Counted from the first letter of the stretch, positions 1 through 8,854 are shown. The stretch: DNA of 64,000 nucleotides from Roseiarcus sp963709185 (GCA_963709185.1 CAVPVQ010000023.1:62001-126000), one strand, 5' to 3'. The notes: generated by a model from the sequence alone, not told the origin. A program made the numbers and translations.

Positions 1-1
1 G

Positions 2-1414
2 CTCGCCAATCCGACGCCCGAGATCATGCCCGAACTGGCGTTTGAGGCCCGGCCGGACGCGATGATCTGCACCGGCCGCTCCGACTATCCCAATCAGGTC
101 AACAATGTGCTGTGCTTTCCCTACATCTTTCGCGGCGCGCTGGATGTCGGCGCGAGCACGATCAACGAGGCGATGAAGGCGGCGGCGGTCAAGGCGATCG
201 CCGGTCTGGCGCGCGAGGCGCCGTCGGAAGTGGTGGCGCGCGCCTATGGCGGCGAGGCGCAGCCGTTCGGCCGGGCATCGCTGATCCCCAGCCCGTTCGA
301 TCCGCGGCTGATGCTGCGCATCGCGCCGGCGGTGGCGCGCGCCGCGATGGATTCGGGCGTCGCGCGCCGGCCGATCGCCGATTTCGACGCCTATGCCGAT
401 CAGCTCGGCCGCTTCGTGTTCCGCTCGGGCTTCATCATGAAACCGATCTTCGCCAAGGCCAAGGCGGCGCTGAAGAGCGTGATCTACGCCGAGGGCGAAG
501 ACGAGCGCGTGCTGCGCGCGACCCAGGTGGTCCTCGAAGAAGGCATCGCTCGGCCGATCCTGATCGGCCGACCCGATGTGGTGAGGGAGCGCATCCGGCG
601 CTTCGGCCTCGCGATGACCCCCGGGCGCGACTTCGAAATCGTCGATCCCGCGGACGACCCGCGCTATCGCGACTATGTCGCGACCTATCTCGAGGCCGCC
701 GGCCGCAAAGGCGTGACGCCAGCCGCGGCGCGCACGATGGTGCGGACCAACACGACGGTGATCGGCGCGCTGGCGGTGCGGCGCGGCGACGCGGATGCGC
801 TGATCTGCGGCCTCGACGGGCGGTTCCAGACGCGGCTGAGGCACATCAGGGACATCATCGGCCTCGCGCCGGGCGCGCGCGATTTCGCCGCGTTGTCGCT
901 GGTGATCGCCGCGACCGGCGCCTTCTTTCTCGCCGACACCCATGTGCGCTACGACCCCAACGCCGAGGAGATCGCCGACGTGGCGATCGCCTGCGCGAGC
1001 CATGTGCGGCGCTTCGGCATCACTCCCAAGATCGCGCTGATATCGCACTCCGACTTCGGCTCGGCCGATACGCCCTCGGCGCTCAAGATGCGCGCCGCGC
1101 TGGCGCTGATCCGCGAGCGCGCGCCGGATCTCGAGGTCGACGGCGAAATGCAGGCCGACACCGCGCTGTCGCTCGCCGCTCGGGAGCGCGTGCTGCCCGG
1201 CGCCCGGCTGTCGGGCGAGGCCAATGTGCTGATCCTGCCCAATCTGGACGCGGGGAGCACCGCGCTGCAATTGACGCGGATCACCGCCGGCGCGCTGCCG
1301 GTCGGCCCGATCCTGATCGGGCCCGCCAAGCCGGCGCATATATTGACCCCGTCGGTGACCGCGCGCGGCATCGTCAACATGACGGCGATCGCCGCGGTGG
1401 AGGCGGCGGGGTGA
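2..1414 (+). CDS. maeB: NADP-dependent malic enzyme, C-terminal part (5' end outside window)
   Basis: Malic enzymes decarboxylate malate to pyruvate. The open frame is already running at the left edge, so this is a partial gene of 470 visible residues. The first residues (LANPTPEI, then GRSDYPNQVNNVLCFP) are the conserved end of the NAD(P)-binding malic domain. From about residue 155 the protein changes to a phosphotransacetylase-like domain (VIYAEGEDERVLRA, then SHSDFGSADTPSALKM). This malic/PTA fusion is the standard MaeB layout; the PTA part is thought to be regulatory rather than catalytic. The gene ends just before an AT-richer stretch holding the next gene. Confidence 0.95.
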   Translation, partial: LANPTPEIMPELAFEARPDAMICTGRSDYPNQVNNVLCFPYIFRGALDVGASTINEAMKAAAVKAIAGLAREAPSEVVARAYGGEAQPFGRASLIPSPFDPRLMLRIAPAVARAAMDSGVARRPIADFDAYADQLGRFVFRSGFIMKPIFAKAKAALKSVIYAEGEDERVLRATQVVLEEGIARPILIGRPDVVRERIRRFGLAMTPGRDFEIVDPADDPRYRDYVATYLEAAGRKGVTPAAARTMVRTNTTVIGALAVRRGDADALICGLDGRFQTRLRHIRDIIGLAPGARDFAALSLVIAATGAFFLADTHVRYDPNAEEIADVAIACASHVRRFGITPKIALISHSDFGSADTPSALKMRAALALIRERAPDLEVDGEMQADTALSLAARERVLPGARLSGEANVLILPNLDAGSTALQLTRITAGALPVGPILIGPAKPAHILTPSVTARGIVNMTAIAAVEAAG

Positions 1415-1543
1415 ACCAGCGAGTCTTGACGAGGTGAGTCCACGCCCTCAACTAATAGGACGGAAAACGCTGGAAACTTGGATAAGTGTTCTGTCGCGCG
1501 CCCTCTTCGCTGCACGCTACAGCTAGCCAAACGCCACTCCCAC

Positions 1544-2419
1544 TCAATTGTCGTTAAGGCCATATTCCCTGGTATGGAGGCGGCCCTTCCAGGTCGATTC
1601 CAATCGCTCGATGTCAATCTTCTCCAAGTCCTGAGAGGGGCGCTGAAGGACGCTGAACCTAAAATTGTCCGGGTTGCGTTGCCTGAGTTTGCTATTCCCA
1701 CCATGTCCAGTGGTTGCGTATTCCAGCCAGCGCTGCAGGAGATTTTCCGCTCCAAAGGCCGAGCCCACGTAACCCTTTCCGTCAGAGATATCAAAAATGA
1801 AATATATGGCGCGCCATTGGCGTAGCGCGTCTTTCCATTTCATGGGTAACACCTTGAGGTCGGCCCAAGTCAGGCGAAGTTGATCCCAAGGAGGCATTAC
1901 CGAGGCAAACACGCTCTCCTCGTGGATCGCATGGACGGTAAAGTCATTGCTCAGCAACCAGCGCCACCATAAGCGTCCGGGTGGCCATTTCACAATGAGG
2001 CGGCCCTTCCATGCAGCCAAGGAATCGAGTAATTTGAGATTGAACCATTGGGCCGTTTGGCGCTCCCCAATCCCAGTCAGGCCAAACGGCTTCAGCTCCT
2101 GTAAGGCTGGAATGGCCAAGAACTGCTCGTTGGTGACAGGACTCGAGCCACACTGCTCATAAAGGCCGACCAGAATGGCTTTGTCGCCCTCTCCGATGAA
2201 CGATGCGACATAGCCGGCCTTCATCAGCGCCTTTTCAGCGTCCGGATTTTGCCATCGCTGATAGGCATTGAAGGCCGCAGGTTTTTCTTCGGCCAACCAC
2301 GGCAGGACTCTACGCAGACTCGGCGAAGCGGGACTGTGTCTCATAACCATGATTTTTTCGAGAGCGAACCCTTGTTTGACAAGAAGGTCTTTGAAATCCA
2401 GACCAGTGTCCACCGGCAT
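1544..2419 (-). CDS. GIY-YIG nuclease family protein
   Basis: The C-terminal 90 residues form a GIY-YIG endonuclease fold: the GIY strand is AIYFIFD (204-210), the YIG strand is GYVGSAFG (216-223), the conserved Arg is R230 (LLQRW), and a Glu around 274 and a terminal Asn follow in the expected spacing. The N-terminal 200 residues belong to a region I do not recognise as a named domain; it is Trp-rich and may select the substrate. Such stand-alone proteins are usually accessory (restriction, mobile or defence contexts), but no partner methylase lies nearby. The gene and its flanks (about 1440-2440) look clearly less GC-rich than both neighbours, suggesting horizontal acquisition. The start has a weak AGGTG upstream. 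Confidence 0.8.
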   Translation of the reverse strand: MPVDTGLDFKDLLVKQGFALEKIMVMRHSPASPSLRRVLPWLAEEKPAAFNAYQRWQNPDAEKALMKAGYVASFIGEGDKAILVGLYEQCGSSPVTNEQFLAIPALQELKPFGLTGIGERQTAQWFNLKLLDSLAAWKGRLIVKWPPGRLWWRWLLSNDFTVHAIHEESVFASVMPPWDQLRLTWADLKVLPMKWKDALRQWRAIYFIFDISDGKGYVGSAFGAENLLQRWLEYATTGHGGNSKLRQRNPDNFRFSVLQRPSQDLEKIDIERLESTWKGRLHTREYGLNDN

Positions 2420-2443
2420 TGTTACACCTCGCTCTATCGTAAA

Positions 2444-3199
2444 TCACGGCGCGGCGGTTTTCCACGCAGCTCCGCTCGCCGCACAAGCGCTTCCGCTTGC
2501 GAGTACTTGCGTCGCCCAGGCGGGAACCGCCTCGCTCGCCCGCCCGTAGCGTTTCTCATCAAACAGCGACGCGTTGTCCGACGGCTCCAGGTTGATTTCG
2601 CAGGTCGCCGCGCCAATGCGCCGCGCGATCGCGACGAACCCGGCCGCGGGATAGACCGCGCCGGACGTGCCGATCGCCACGAACAGGTCGGCTCGCATCA
2701 GAGCGGCGTGGATCGCGTCCATTTCGAGCGGGATTTCGCCGAACCAGACGACGTGCGGGCGCAAGGTCCCGACGCGCCGGCAGTCCGCGCAGGCGCTGGC
2801 AAGATCGATATCCTCGCGTCGGGTCGACACCGCCTCGCAGCGCGCGCAGCGCGCCTTCAGCAGTTCGCCGTGCATGTGGATGACCCGCTGCGAGCCGGCG
2901 CGCTCATGCAGGTCGTCGATGTTCTGGGTGACCAGCGTCAGTTCGTCGCCGCGCGCCGCCAATCCTGCTTCGAGCGTGGCGAGCGCCAGATGCGCCGCGT
3001 TGGGGACGGCGCCGATCAGGTTCCTGCGCCGCGCATTGTAGAACGCGTGCACCTCGTCGGGGTTGCGCGCGAATGCCTCCGGCGTCGCGAGCTTCATCGG
3101 ATCGAACCGCGCCCAGATGCCGGTTCGGTCCTTGTTGCGAAACGTCCCGAGCCCGCTTTCGGCCGAGACGCCCGCGCCGGTCAGCACGAAGATTCTCAT
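2444..3199 (-). CDS. cobB: NAD-dependent protein deacylase (sirtuin, CobB type)
   Basis: Sirtuins remove acyl groups from lysine using NAD+, releasing nicotinamide and O-acyl-ADP-ribose. Visible motifs are the NAD-binding GAGVSAESGLGTFR (8-21), TQNIDDLH (91-98), the catalytic His in HMHGE (H110) and an intact zinc tetrad (C118, C121, C137, C140). Y54 and R57 form the YxxR signature of class III sirtuins, which bind negatively charged acyl groups, so desuccinylase activity is likely in addition to deacetylation. At 251 residues it is a normal bacterial length. It lies 24 bp downstream of the GIY-YIG start on the same strand order, and is divergent from the acyl-CoA dehydrogenase gene. Confidence 0.93.
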   Translation of the reverse strand: MRIFVLTGAGVSAESGLGTFRNKDRTGIWARFDPMKLATPEAFARNPDEVHAFYNARRRNLIGAVPNAAHLALATLEAGLAARGDELTLVTQNIDDLHERAGSQRVIHMHGELLKARCARCEAVSTRREDIDLASACADCRRVGTLRPHVVWFGEIPLEMDAIHAALMRADLFVAIGTSGAVYPAAGFVAIARRIGAATCEINLEPSDNASLFDEKRYGRASEAVPAWATQVLASGSACAASGAAWKTAAP

Positions 3200-3312
3200 G
3201 CGCGCGCCTTATCACGCCGCCACGTGCGCCGACAAACGCGCGGGAAAGGCTTGGAGCCGCGCCGATCCGCCTGTACATTGCGCGGCGACCCAACCGAGCC
3301 GGACCGGCCTCG

Positions 3313-4485
3313 ATGATCCCCAACGCCGCCCGCCCGTTCAACTTCGACCTCGGCGAAAACGCCGAGATGATCCGCGAGACGACCCAAAGGTTCGCCGAGG
3401 CGGAGATCGCCCCCCGCGCGGCGCAGATCGATCGCGACAATCTTTTCCCGCGCGATCTCTGGCCCGAGATGGGCGCGCTCGGCCTGCACGGGATCACCGC
3501 GCCGGAGGAATATGGCGGGCTCGGTCTTGGCTATCTCGAACATTGCGTCGCGATGGAGGAGGTCTCCCGCGCCTCCGCCTCGGTCGGCCTGTCCTACGGC
3601 GCCCATTCCAATCTCTGCGTCAACCAGCTCACCCGCAACGCCAGCGACGCGCAGAAGCGGCGCTACCTGCCCAAGCTGATCTCCGGCGAGCATGTCGGCG
3701 CGCTCGCCATGTCGGAGTCGAACGCCGGGTCCGACGTGGTCTCGATGACCACGCGCGCCGAGCGGCGCGGCGACCGCTTTGTGATCAATGGCGCGAAAAT
3801 GTGGATCACCAACGGCCCGGCCGCCGATACGCTGGTGGTCTACGCCAAGACCGACCCCGCGGCGGGAGCGCGCGGCATCAGCGCCTTCATCGTCGAGCGC
3901 GGGGTCAAGGGCTTTTCCAGCAGCGCCAAGCTCGACAAGGTCGGGATGCGCGGCTCCGACACCTGCGAACTGGTCTTCGAGGATTGCGAAGTGCCGGAGG
4001 AGAACCTGCTCGGCGCGCTTGGGCGCGGCGTCCAGGTGCTGATGTCGGGCCTCGACTACGAGCGGGTGGTGCTCGCGGCCGGCCCGCTGGGCATCATGCA
4101 GGCCGCGATGGACGTGGTGCTGCCCTATGTCCATCAGCGCCGGCAGTTCGGCGCGCCGATCGGCTCGTTCCAGCTCGTGCAGGGCAAGCTCGCCGACATG
4201 TATGTGACGATGAACGCCGCGCGCGCCTATGTCTACGCCGTCGCCAAGGCCTGCGACCGCGGCGAGACGACGCGCGAGGACGCGGCCGGCGCGATCCTCT
4301 ACGCCGCCGAGCGCGCCACCCAGGTCGCGCTCGACGCGATGCAGCTTCTGGGCGGCAACGGCTATGTCAACGACTACCCCACCGGCCGCCTGCTGCGCGA
4401 CGCCAAGCTCTACGAGATCGGCGCCGGCACCAGCGAGATCAGGCGCATGCTGATCGGGCGGGAATTGTTCGCCAAGAGCGAGTGA
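3313..4485 (+). CDS. ivd: Isovaleryl-CoA dehydrogenase
   Basis: This FAD enzyme oxidises isovaleryl-CoA to 3-methylcrotonyl-CoA in leucine breakdown. The 390-residue protein has the acyl-CoA dehydrogenase signature MSESNAGSD (133-141) and the catalytic glutamate in the LDYERVVLA segment (E250). That position is characteristic of isovaleryl-CoA dehydrogenase; short- and medium-chain enzymes place the base elsewhere. The flavin-binding QLLGGNGYV motif is near the C-terminus. The frame is open further upstream, but homologous sequence begins at this ATG. Methylcrotonyl-CoA carboxylase genes, often adjacent, are not in the window. The stop codon lies only 6 bp from the convergent glutathione transferase stop. 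Confidence 0.92.
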   Translation: MIPNAARPFNFDLGENAEMIRETTQRFAEAEIAPRAAQIDRDNLFPRDLWPEMGALGLHGITAPEEYGGLGLGYLEHCVAMEEVSRASASVGLSYGAHSNLCVNQLTRNASDAQKRRYLPKLISGEHVGALAMSESNAGSDVVSMTTRAERRGDRFVINGAKMWITNGPAADTLVVYAKTDPAAGARGISAFIVERGVKGFSSSAKLDKVGMRGSDTCELVFEDCEVPEENLLGALGRGVQVLMSGLDYERVVLAAGPLGIMQAAMDVVLPYVHQRRQFGAPIGSFQLVQGKLADMYVTMNAARAYVYAVAKACDRGETTREDAAGAILYAAERATQVALDAMQLLGGNGYVNDYPTGRLLRDAKLYEIGAGTSEIRRMLIGRELFAKSE

Positions 4486-4491
4486 GCCCGC

Positions 4492-5196
4492 TCAACGAGC
4501 GCGCTGTCCGAACAATATTTTCTGCGCGTCCTTGTCGGTGGCGAGATTGCTGCGCATCTCGGCGCTGACGGCCAGGCCCTTTTTCACCGCCGGCCGTTCG
4601 GAGACCTGATCGAGCCAGCGCTTGAAGTGGGGGAAGTCCGCGATATCCTGACCCATCCTCTCCCAGCTTCTCGCCCAGCCGACGCTCGCCATGTCGGCGA
4701 TCGAATAGTTATTCCCGGCGAGATACTCGTTGCCCTGCAGCCGCTTGTTCATGACGCCGAACAGTCGGTTCACTTCGTTCGTATAGCGATCGATTCCATA
4801 GGCGACCTTTTCGGGCGCGTAGTTGCGGAAGTGGTTGGCCTGGCCCGCCATCGGGCCAAGCCCGCCAACCTGCCAGAACAGCCATTCCTCGATGCTGACC
4901 CGCTCGCGTTCGCTGGCGCCGCCAAAACGCCCGCTCTTGCGCGAGAGATATTGCAGGATCGCGCCGGATTCGAAAATCGAGATCGGCTTGCCGTCGGGCC
5001 CGCCGGGATCGACGATCGCCGGAATGCGGTTGTTGGGCGCGATCGCGAGGAATTCCGCCGTGAATTGCTCGCCCCGGCCAATATTGACGAGCCGCACGTC
5101 ATAGGGAAAGCCGCATTCCTCCAGCATGATGGAGACTTTCCAGCCGTTCGGCGTCGGCCAGTAGTAGAGCTGTATCGGATCGGTTGATTGAGGCAT
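4492..5196 (-). CDS. Glutathione S-transferase family protein (YfcG/Nu-like)
   Basis: A 234-residue protein with an N-terminal thioredoxin-like domain (LYYWPTPNGWKVSIMLEE, 10-27) and an all-helical C-terminal domain. The TPNGWK segment, the RIPAIVD cis-proline loop and the FESGAILQYL glutathione-contact segment match the Nu class (YfcG/YghU), whose members act as disulfide-bond reductases using glutathione. The frame stays open 14 codons upstream, but the ATG at 5196 matches the usual N-terminus (MPQSTDPIQLYYW) and has AAGAG about 7 nt upstream. The precise substrate is unknown. Confidence 0.85.
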   Translation of the reverse strand: MPQSTDPIQLYYWPTPNGWKVSIMLEECGFPYDVRLVNIGRGEQFTAEFLAIAPNNRIPAIVDPGGPDGKPISIFESGAILQYLSRKSGRFGGASERERVSIEEWLFWQVGGLGPMAGQANHFRNYAPEKVAYGIDRYTNEVNRLFGVMNKRLQGNEYLAGNNYSIADMASVGWARSWERMGQDIADFPHFKRWLDQVSERPAVKKGLAVSAEMRSNLATDKDAQKILFGQRAR

Positions 5197-5647
5197 GGGT
5201 CCGCTCTTTTCCTTCGGCCGCGAGCCGGCGCGCCGCATCGTACGGCGTCGCCCGCTCGCTTATCGATCGGTCGAGGATAGCGGAGAAAGACGGTTGTCGG
5301 AAGAAGATCGCGCCGAGGGCCGACTGTCGGCAGCCGCCCACGTTGCCCTGCTCACGGCGATCGCGCTGCGCCTCAAGAGGCCAACGCCTGCCGAACGGCT
5401 CACGACGCGCCAACGCCGAAGCGACACTCCGCGTCGCTCCATCCGACGCGAAACGTCGATCGACCATTTGCACATTCCGAGCAGCGGCGTCTTCTCGCCG
5501 CGGCCCGGCAGTTCGTTCGTATCAGCGAACCGACGCCCCCGCTGCCTGACCGCGAGCACACAGCCAGCGGCGGCAACTCATCAAGCGCAACGCCGCTCAA
5601 TCCTCGGCCGCGCCTGACTTGACGATTCGCGAACGGTCTCGGCTGCG
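5197..5647. other. Intergenic stretch with no supported feature
   Basis: These 451 bases separate the starts and ends of two minus-strand genes. Several short open frames exist in both directions, but they have arginine-rich, low-complexity translations typical of chance frames in GC-rich DNA. I saw no convincing terminator, RNA gene or repeat. Confidence 0.6.
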
Positions 5648-5929
5648 TCAGTTCGTCGGAGCGGGGGGAGGCGTGACCGGGGCTGGCGCGACTTTCTTGC
5701 GCTTGACCGCGGCCTTTCTAGGCGCGGCTTTCTTGGCGGCCCCCTTTTTCGCGGCGGCCTTGCGGGCGCCCTTCTTGGCGGCGACCTTGCGGCCCGCCTT
5801 CTTGGCCACAACCTTGCGTGCGCCCTTCTTGGCGGCGACCTTACGCGTCGCCTTCTTGGCCGCGCCCTTCTTAGCCGGCTTCTTCGCGGCGGCCTTGCGG
5901 GCGGGTTTCTTTGCAGCAGCTTTCGCCAT
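5648..5929 (-). CDS. Histone H1-like Lys/Ala/Pro-rich DNA-binding protein
   Basis: A 93-residue basic protein built almost wholly of AAKK/ARK-type repeats (KKPARKAAAKK, KKGARK and variants), ending in a proline-rich tail (APAPVTPPPAPTN). This composition resembles the C-terminal domain of eukaryotic histone H1 and bacterial H1-like and AlgP-like proteins, which bind DNA nonspecifically and compact the nucleoid. No other domain is present. The frame is open for 19 more codons, but this ATG is preceded by AGAGGG about 10 nt upstream and starts the typical MAKAAAKK sequence. An 8-bp perfect inverted repeat lies 24 bp upstream. Repeats of this kind vary in number between strains. Confidence 0.8.
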   Translation of the reverse strand: MAKAAAKKPARKAAAKKPAKKGAAKKATRKVAAKKGARKVVAKKAGRKVAAKKGARKAAAKKGAAKKAAPRKAAVKRKKVAPAPVTPPPAPTN

Positions 5930-5952
5930 GTCGATGCATCCCTCTAAACAAG

Positions 5953-5982
5953 TCGTCTGCGCTTGTTCGCTTTTGCAGACGA
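5953..5982. repeat. Perfect 8-bp inverted repeat upstream of the H1-like gene
   Basis: TCGTCTGC at 5953-5960 is the exact reverse complement of GCAGACGA at 5975-5982, with a 14-nt loop. It sits just upstream of the H1-like gene start (5929), so it could be an operator or a leader hairpin. No T-run follows on either strand, which argues against a terminator. Confidence 0.5.
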
Positions 5983-6479
5983 TCAACGCACCAAACGTAA
6001 CTTCGTTGCGCGCGAGAGCAAGCGGCGCGTGCGCGCGACTGAGCCGCCGCGGCGTGTCTCCATCGAATTATGGTGCGCGCCAACCTCATCGGACGAACAT
6101 GCGCGATGTTGTTCGCGCCAATGCTTCGATCGTCGACGATGCGCAAGTCCTCGCCGCGAGATGACTTGCGCGACGGCTCGCGCCGCCAATGATGAAAGGT
6201 GCGCGCACCCTTGATTCTCTAGGCGTTGCTTGTCAACGGCATGCGCGCGCGCAAGCTTGCGCCGACGATCGTCCACGCGCATCAAGACTGCGTGGCGAAC
6301 GGTGCTGCAAGACGCGTCGCTTCTGTTGCGTGTGTCGCGTCGCAGATTTGCGATGTCGAATCGCAATCGAATTTTTCTTGGGCGCGACATACATAATTTT
6401 GTCTTGCGCGCTGCGAATCATCGTGCAGCTTCGGCTTGATCCTCGTCGAATTGATCGATTCGTCGATCATCGATTCGCT
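5983..6479. other. AT-richer intergenic region between gatB and the H1-like gene
   Basis: About 500 bases with no credible coding sequence, less GC-rich than the neighbouring genes. It should hold the promoter of the H1-like gene and the end of the gatB transcript. I could not identify a clear sigma-70 promoter or an intrinsic terminator. Short frames here have no family resemblance. Confidence 0.5.
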
Positions 6480-7970
6480 TCAACGCAACCCGAGTTTGTC
6501 CTTCAGCACGGCATTGACGGCTTGCGGATTGGCCTTGCCGCCTGTCGATTTCATCACCTGCCCGACGAACCAGCCGAGCATGGTCGGCTTGGCGATCGCC
6601 TGCGCGACCTTGTCGGGATTGGCGGCGATGATCGCGTCGACGGCGCGCTCTATCGCGCCGGCGTCGGTGACCTGCTCGAGACCGCGCTCCCGCACGAGCG
6701 TCCTGAGATCGAGCGTTCCGCCTTCCGCAATGCGGATCGCAAGGACGTCCTTTGCGAGCTTGCCCGAGATCACCCCTTCGCCGATGAGATCGACAAGCGT
6801 GGCGACGGACCCGACGCCGATCTTCTCGACCGCCTCCGCGACCGACAGGCCATGGGCGTTTGCATAGGCGGAAACGTCGCCCATCATCCAGTTGGCGACA
6901 GCTTTGGCGTCGCGCGCGGCGCCGCCATGCTTGACCTCTCTCTCATAGCAGTCGGCGGTCTCCCGCTCCGCGACGAGCACGCCCGCATCATAGGCCGAGA
7001 GGCCGTATTCCGCGATGAAGCGCGCTTTCTTGGCGTCGGGCAGCTCCGGCAAATGCGCCTTCAGGTCGTCGATGAACGCCTGGTCAAATTCGAGCGGCAG
7101 CAGGTCGGGATCGGGAAAGTAGCGGTAGTCGTGCGCCTCCTCTTTCGAGCGCATCGACCGGGTTTCGCCGCGCGCGGGATCGAACAGCCGCGTCTCCTGA
7201 TCGATCGATCCGCCATCCTCGATGACCGCAATCTGCCGGCGCGCCTCGGCCTCGATGGCCTGGCCGATGAACCGGATCGAATTGACGTTCTTGATCTCGC
7301 AGCGCGTGCCGAGCGGCGCGCCGGGCCGGCGCACCGACACGTTGACGTCGGCGCGCAGGTTGCCCTTCTCCATGTCGCCGTCGCAGGAGCCGATATAGCG
7401 CAGGATGGTTCGCAGCTTGGCGACATAGGCCTTGGCCTCGTCGGCCGAGCGCATGTCCGGCCTGGACACGATCTCCATCAGCGCCACGCCGGAGCGGTTG
7501 AGGTCGACGAAGCTCATCGTCGGCGACTGATCGTGCAGCAACTTGCCGGCGTCCTGCTCGAGGTGCAGGCGCTCTACCCCGACCCTGATCGAGTGGTCGG
7601 GCGACAGGTCGACCTGGATTTCCCCTTCCCCGACGATCGGGCTCTTGTACTGCGAGATCTGATAGCCCTGCGGCAGGTCTGGATAGAAATAGTTCTTGCG
7701 ATCGAAGATCGAGCGCTTGTTGATCTTCGCCTTGAGGCCGAGGCCGGTGCGCACCGCCTGCTTGACGCATTCCTCGTTGATGACCGGCAGCATGCCCGGC
7801 ATTGCCGCGTCGACCAGCGACACATGCGAGTTCGGTGGGGCCCCGAAAGCGGTGGAGGCGCCCGAGAACAGTTTGGAGCGCGAGGTCACTTGCGCGTGGA
7901 CCTCAAGCCCGACGATGATTTCCCAATCGCCGGTCGCGCCGCTGATCAGCTTTGAGTTCGTATCGTTCAT
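6480..7970 (-). CDS. gatB: Asp-tRNA(Asn)/Glu-tRNA(Gln) amidotransferase subunit B
   Basis: GatB is the kinase/tRNA-binding subunit of the GatCAB complex, which converts misacylated Glu-tRNA(Gln) and Asp-tRNA(Asn) to Gln- and Asn-tRNA. The 496-residue protein opens with the hallmark DWEIIVGLEVHAQV, carries YFYPDLPQGYQISQY and RADVNVSVR, and ends in the helical YqeY-like tail. Homology starts at the ATG at 7970; the open frame extends 15 codons further. Its start is only 23 bp after the stop of the PIN-domain toxin gene, whereas gatC and gatA lie upstream of that toxin-antitoxin pair. Transcription may therefore depend partly on the module's promoter. Confidence 0.96.
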   Translation of the reverse strand: MNDTNSKLISGATGDWEIIVGLEVHAQVTSRSKLFSGASTAFGAPPNSHVSLVDAAMPGMLPVINEECVKQAVRTGLGLKAKINKRSIFDRKNYFYPDLPQGYQISQYKSPIVGEGEIQVDLSPDHSIRVGVERLHLEQDAGKLLHDQSPTMSFVDLNRSGVALMEIVSRPDMRSADEAKAYVAKLRTILRYIGSCDGDMEKGNLRADVNVSVRRPGAPLGTRCEIKNVNSIRFIGQAIEAEARRQIAVIEDGGSIDQETRLFDPARGETRSMRSKEEAHDYRYFPDPDLLPLEFDQAFIDDLKAHLPELPDAKKARFIAEYGLSAYDAGVLVAERETADCYEREVKHGGAARDAKAVANWMMGDVSAYANAHGLSVAEAVEKIGVGSVATLVDLIGEGVISGKLAKDVLAIRIAEGGTLDLRTLVRERGLEQVTDAGAIERAVDAIIAANPDKVAQAIAKPTMLGWFVGQVMKSTGGKANPQAVNAVLKDKLGLR

Positions 7971-7993
7971 GTCGGTTCCCTGTATCCGCAGTC

Positions 7994-8413
7994 TCAGCAC
8001 GCCAGAGCGCGACAATAGCCCGACTCCGCGTAGGCGAGCAGCCGTCGGTCACGCGTGACGACGCGATAGCCATATTCCCGAGCCGTGGCCGCGATGATCC
8101 GATCGGCCGGATCATTGGGGTGCGCGCCGGGAAGGAACGAAGACGCGATCAGGACACGCGGCGACATGTCGGCCAGCGAAACGCCCGGCGCGTCCAGTAG
8201 CCGTTCGAACCATTTCTCCGGCGACATCGGAAGGCTGATCCGGCCGCGCGCAGCCAAAAGGCCGATCTCCCAGGCGGTGATCGGCGACACGAAAACCGGC
8301 TCATTGGCTTCGAGCGCGGCGACGATCGCTTTCTCCGCCTCATTGCCGATTGGCTCGTCCGCGGCGACCCAGATGGCCGCGCAGGTGTCAAGCAGCAGAG
8401 GAGCGTTCGTCAT
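7994..8413 (-). CDS. PIN-domain ribonuclease toxin (VapC-like)
   Basis: A 139-residue PIN domain, the fold of VapC toxins that cut specific RNAs (often tRNA or rRNA) using Mg2+. The acidic active-site set is complete: D9 (LLLDTCAAIW), E49 (WEIG), D104 (DPADRIIAATA) and D122 (TRD). It overlaps the upstream antitoxin gene by 26 nt, the usual sign of a translationally coupled toxin-antitoxin pair. The pair sits between gatA and gatB on the same strand. Nothing suggests inactivation, so the toxin is presumably held in check by its partner. The RNA target cannot be predicted. Confidence 0.88.
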   Translation of the reverse strand: MTNAPLLLDTCAAIWVAADEPIGNEAEKAIVAALEANEPVFVSPITAWEIGLLAARGRISLPMSPEKWFERLLDAPGVSLADMSPRVLIASSFLPGAHPNDPADRIIAATAREYGYRVVTRDRRLLAYAESGYCRALAC

Positions 8414-8798
8414 CGATGCGCTCAGCCCATTCGGGATCAGCCGGCTCGGTCAGATCGCCTGTGGCGACGACCGTCCCCCGCAGCCACCCGAACAAGGCCG
8501 GCTTGCCGGAAGCGCGGTCGCGAGGCGCCGGCGCCGCCGATACCGCGCGGACACGCCGGAACACGAGCTTGCGGCCAGCCAAGTCGACCTGCTCGCTTTC
8601 GAAGCCGGCTTCGAGCCACGCCTGCGTCATGACGTTGTTCGTCGGATTGTTGCTCCACCAGGCGCGATAGGAATCGGCGGAACGCGGAAGCTTTGCGCGG
8701 ATCACGCGCTCGATCTCGGCGAAGCTCATTCGCACCTGATCGGCGCGCTGCACACGCAGATGCGTTGTCAGCGGTTGATACTTCGTATGCTTGTCCAT
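8388..8798 (-). CDS. Antitoxin with DUF7662-like N-terminal domain
   Basis: This 136-residue protein pairs with the PIN toxin. Residues about 5-80 (KYQPLTTHLR, MSFAEIE, YRAWWSNNP, QAWLEAGF, VDLAGRKLVFRR) resemble DUF7662, a small family I recall as uncharacterised and possibly DNA-binding. Residues about 97-130 (KPALFGWLRGTVVATGDLTEPADPEW) look like the toxin-neutralising tail of Phd/VapB antitoxins. So the usual DNA-binding half of an antitoxin seems replaced by a DUF7662-type domain. The ATG at 8798 is chosen over the one at 8810 because GGAGG lies about 6 nt upstream of it, and the predicted transcript starts near 8819. Assignment of both domains is from remembered family patterns. Confidence 0.72.
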   Translation of the reverse strand: MDKHTKYQPLTTHLRVQRADQVRMSFAEIERVIRAKLPRSADSYRAWWSNNPTNNVMTQAWLEAGFESEQVDLAGRKLVFRRVRAVSAAPAPRDRASGKPALFGWLRGTVVATGDLTEPADPEWAERIDDERSSAA

Positions 8799-8825
8799 CG
8801 GCGCCTCCATCGTAGGCGTCGCTAA

Positions 8826-8854
8826 TAGTTAGTGTATGTTTGTGTTTAAGTCAA
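8826..8854 (-). promoter_or_regulatory. Sigma-70-type promoter of the toxin-antitoxin pair
   Basis: On the minus strand, TTGACT (8849-8854) and TAACTA (8826-8831) are separated by exactly 17 bp in an AT-rich island. Predicted transcription starts near 8819, giving a leader of about 20 nt before the antitoxin ATG. It is the best promoter match in the gatCAB cluster and may also serve gatB downstream. Confidence 0.7.
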
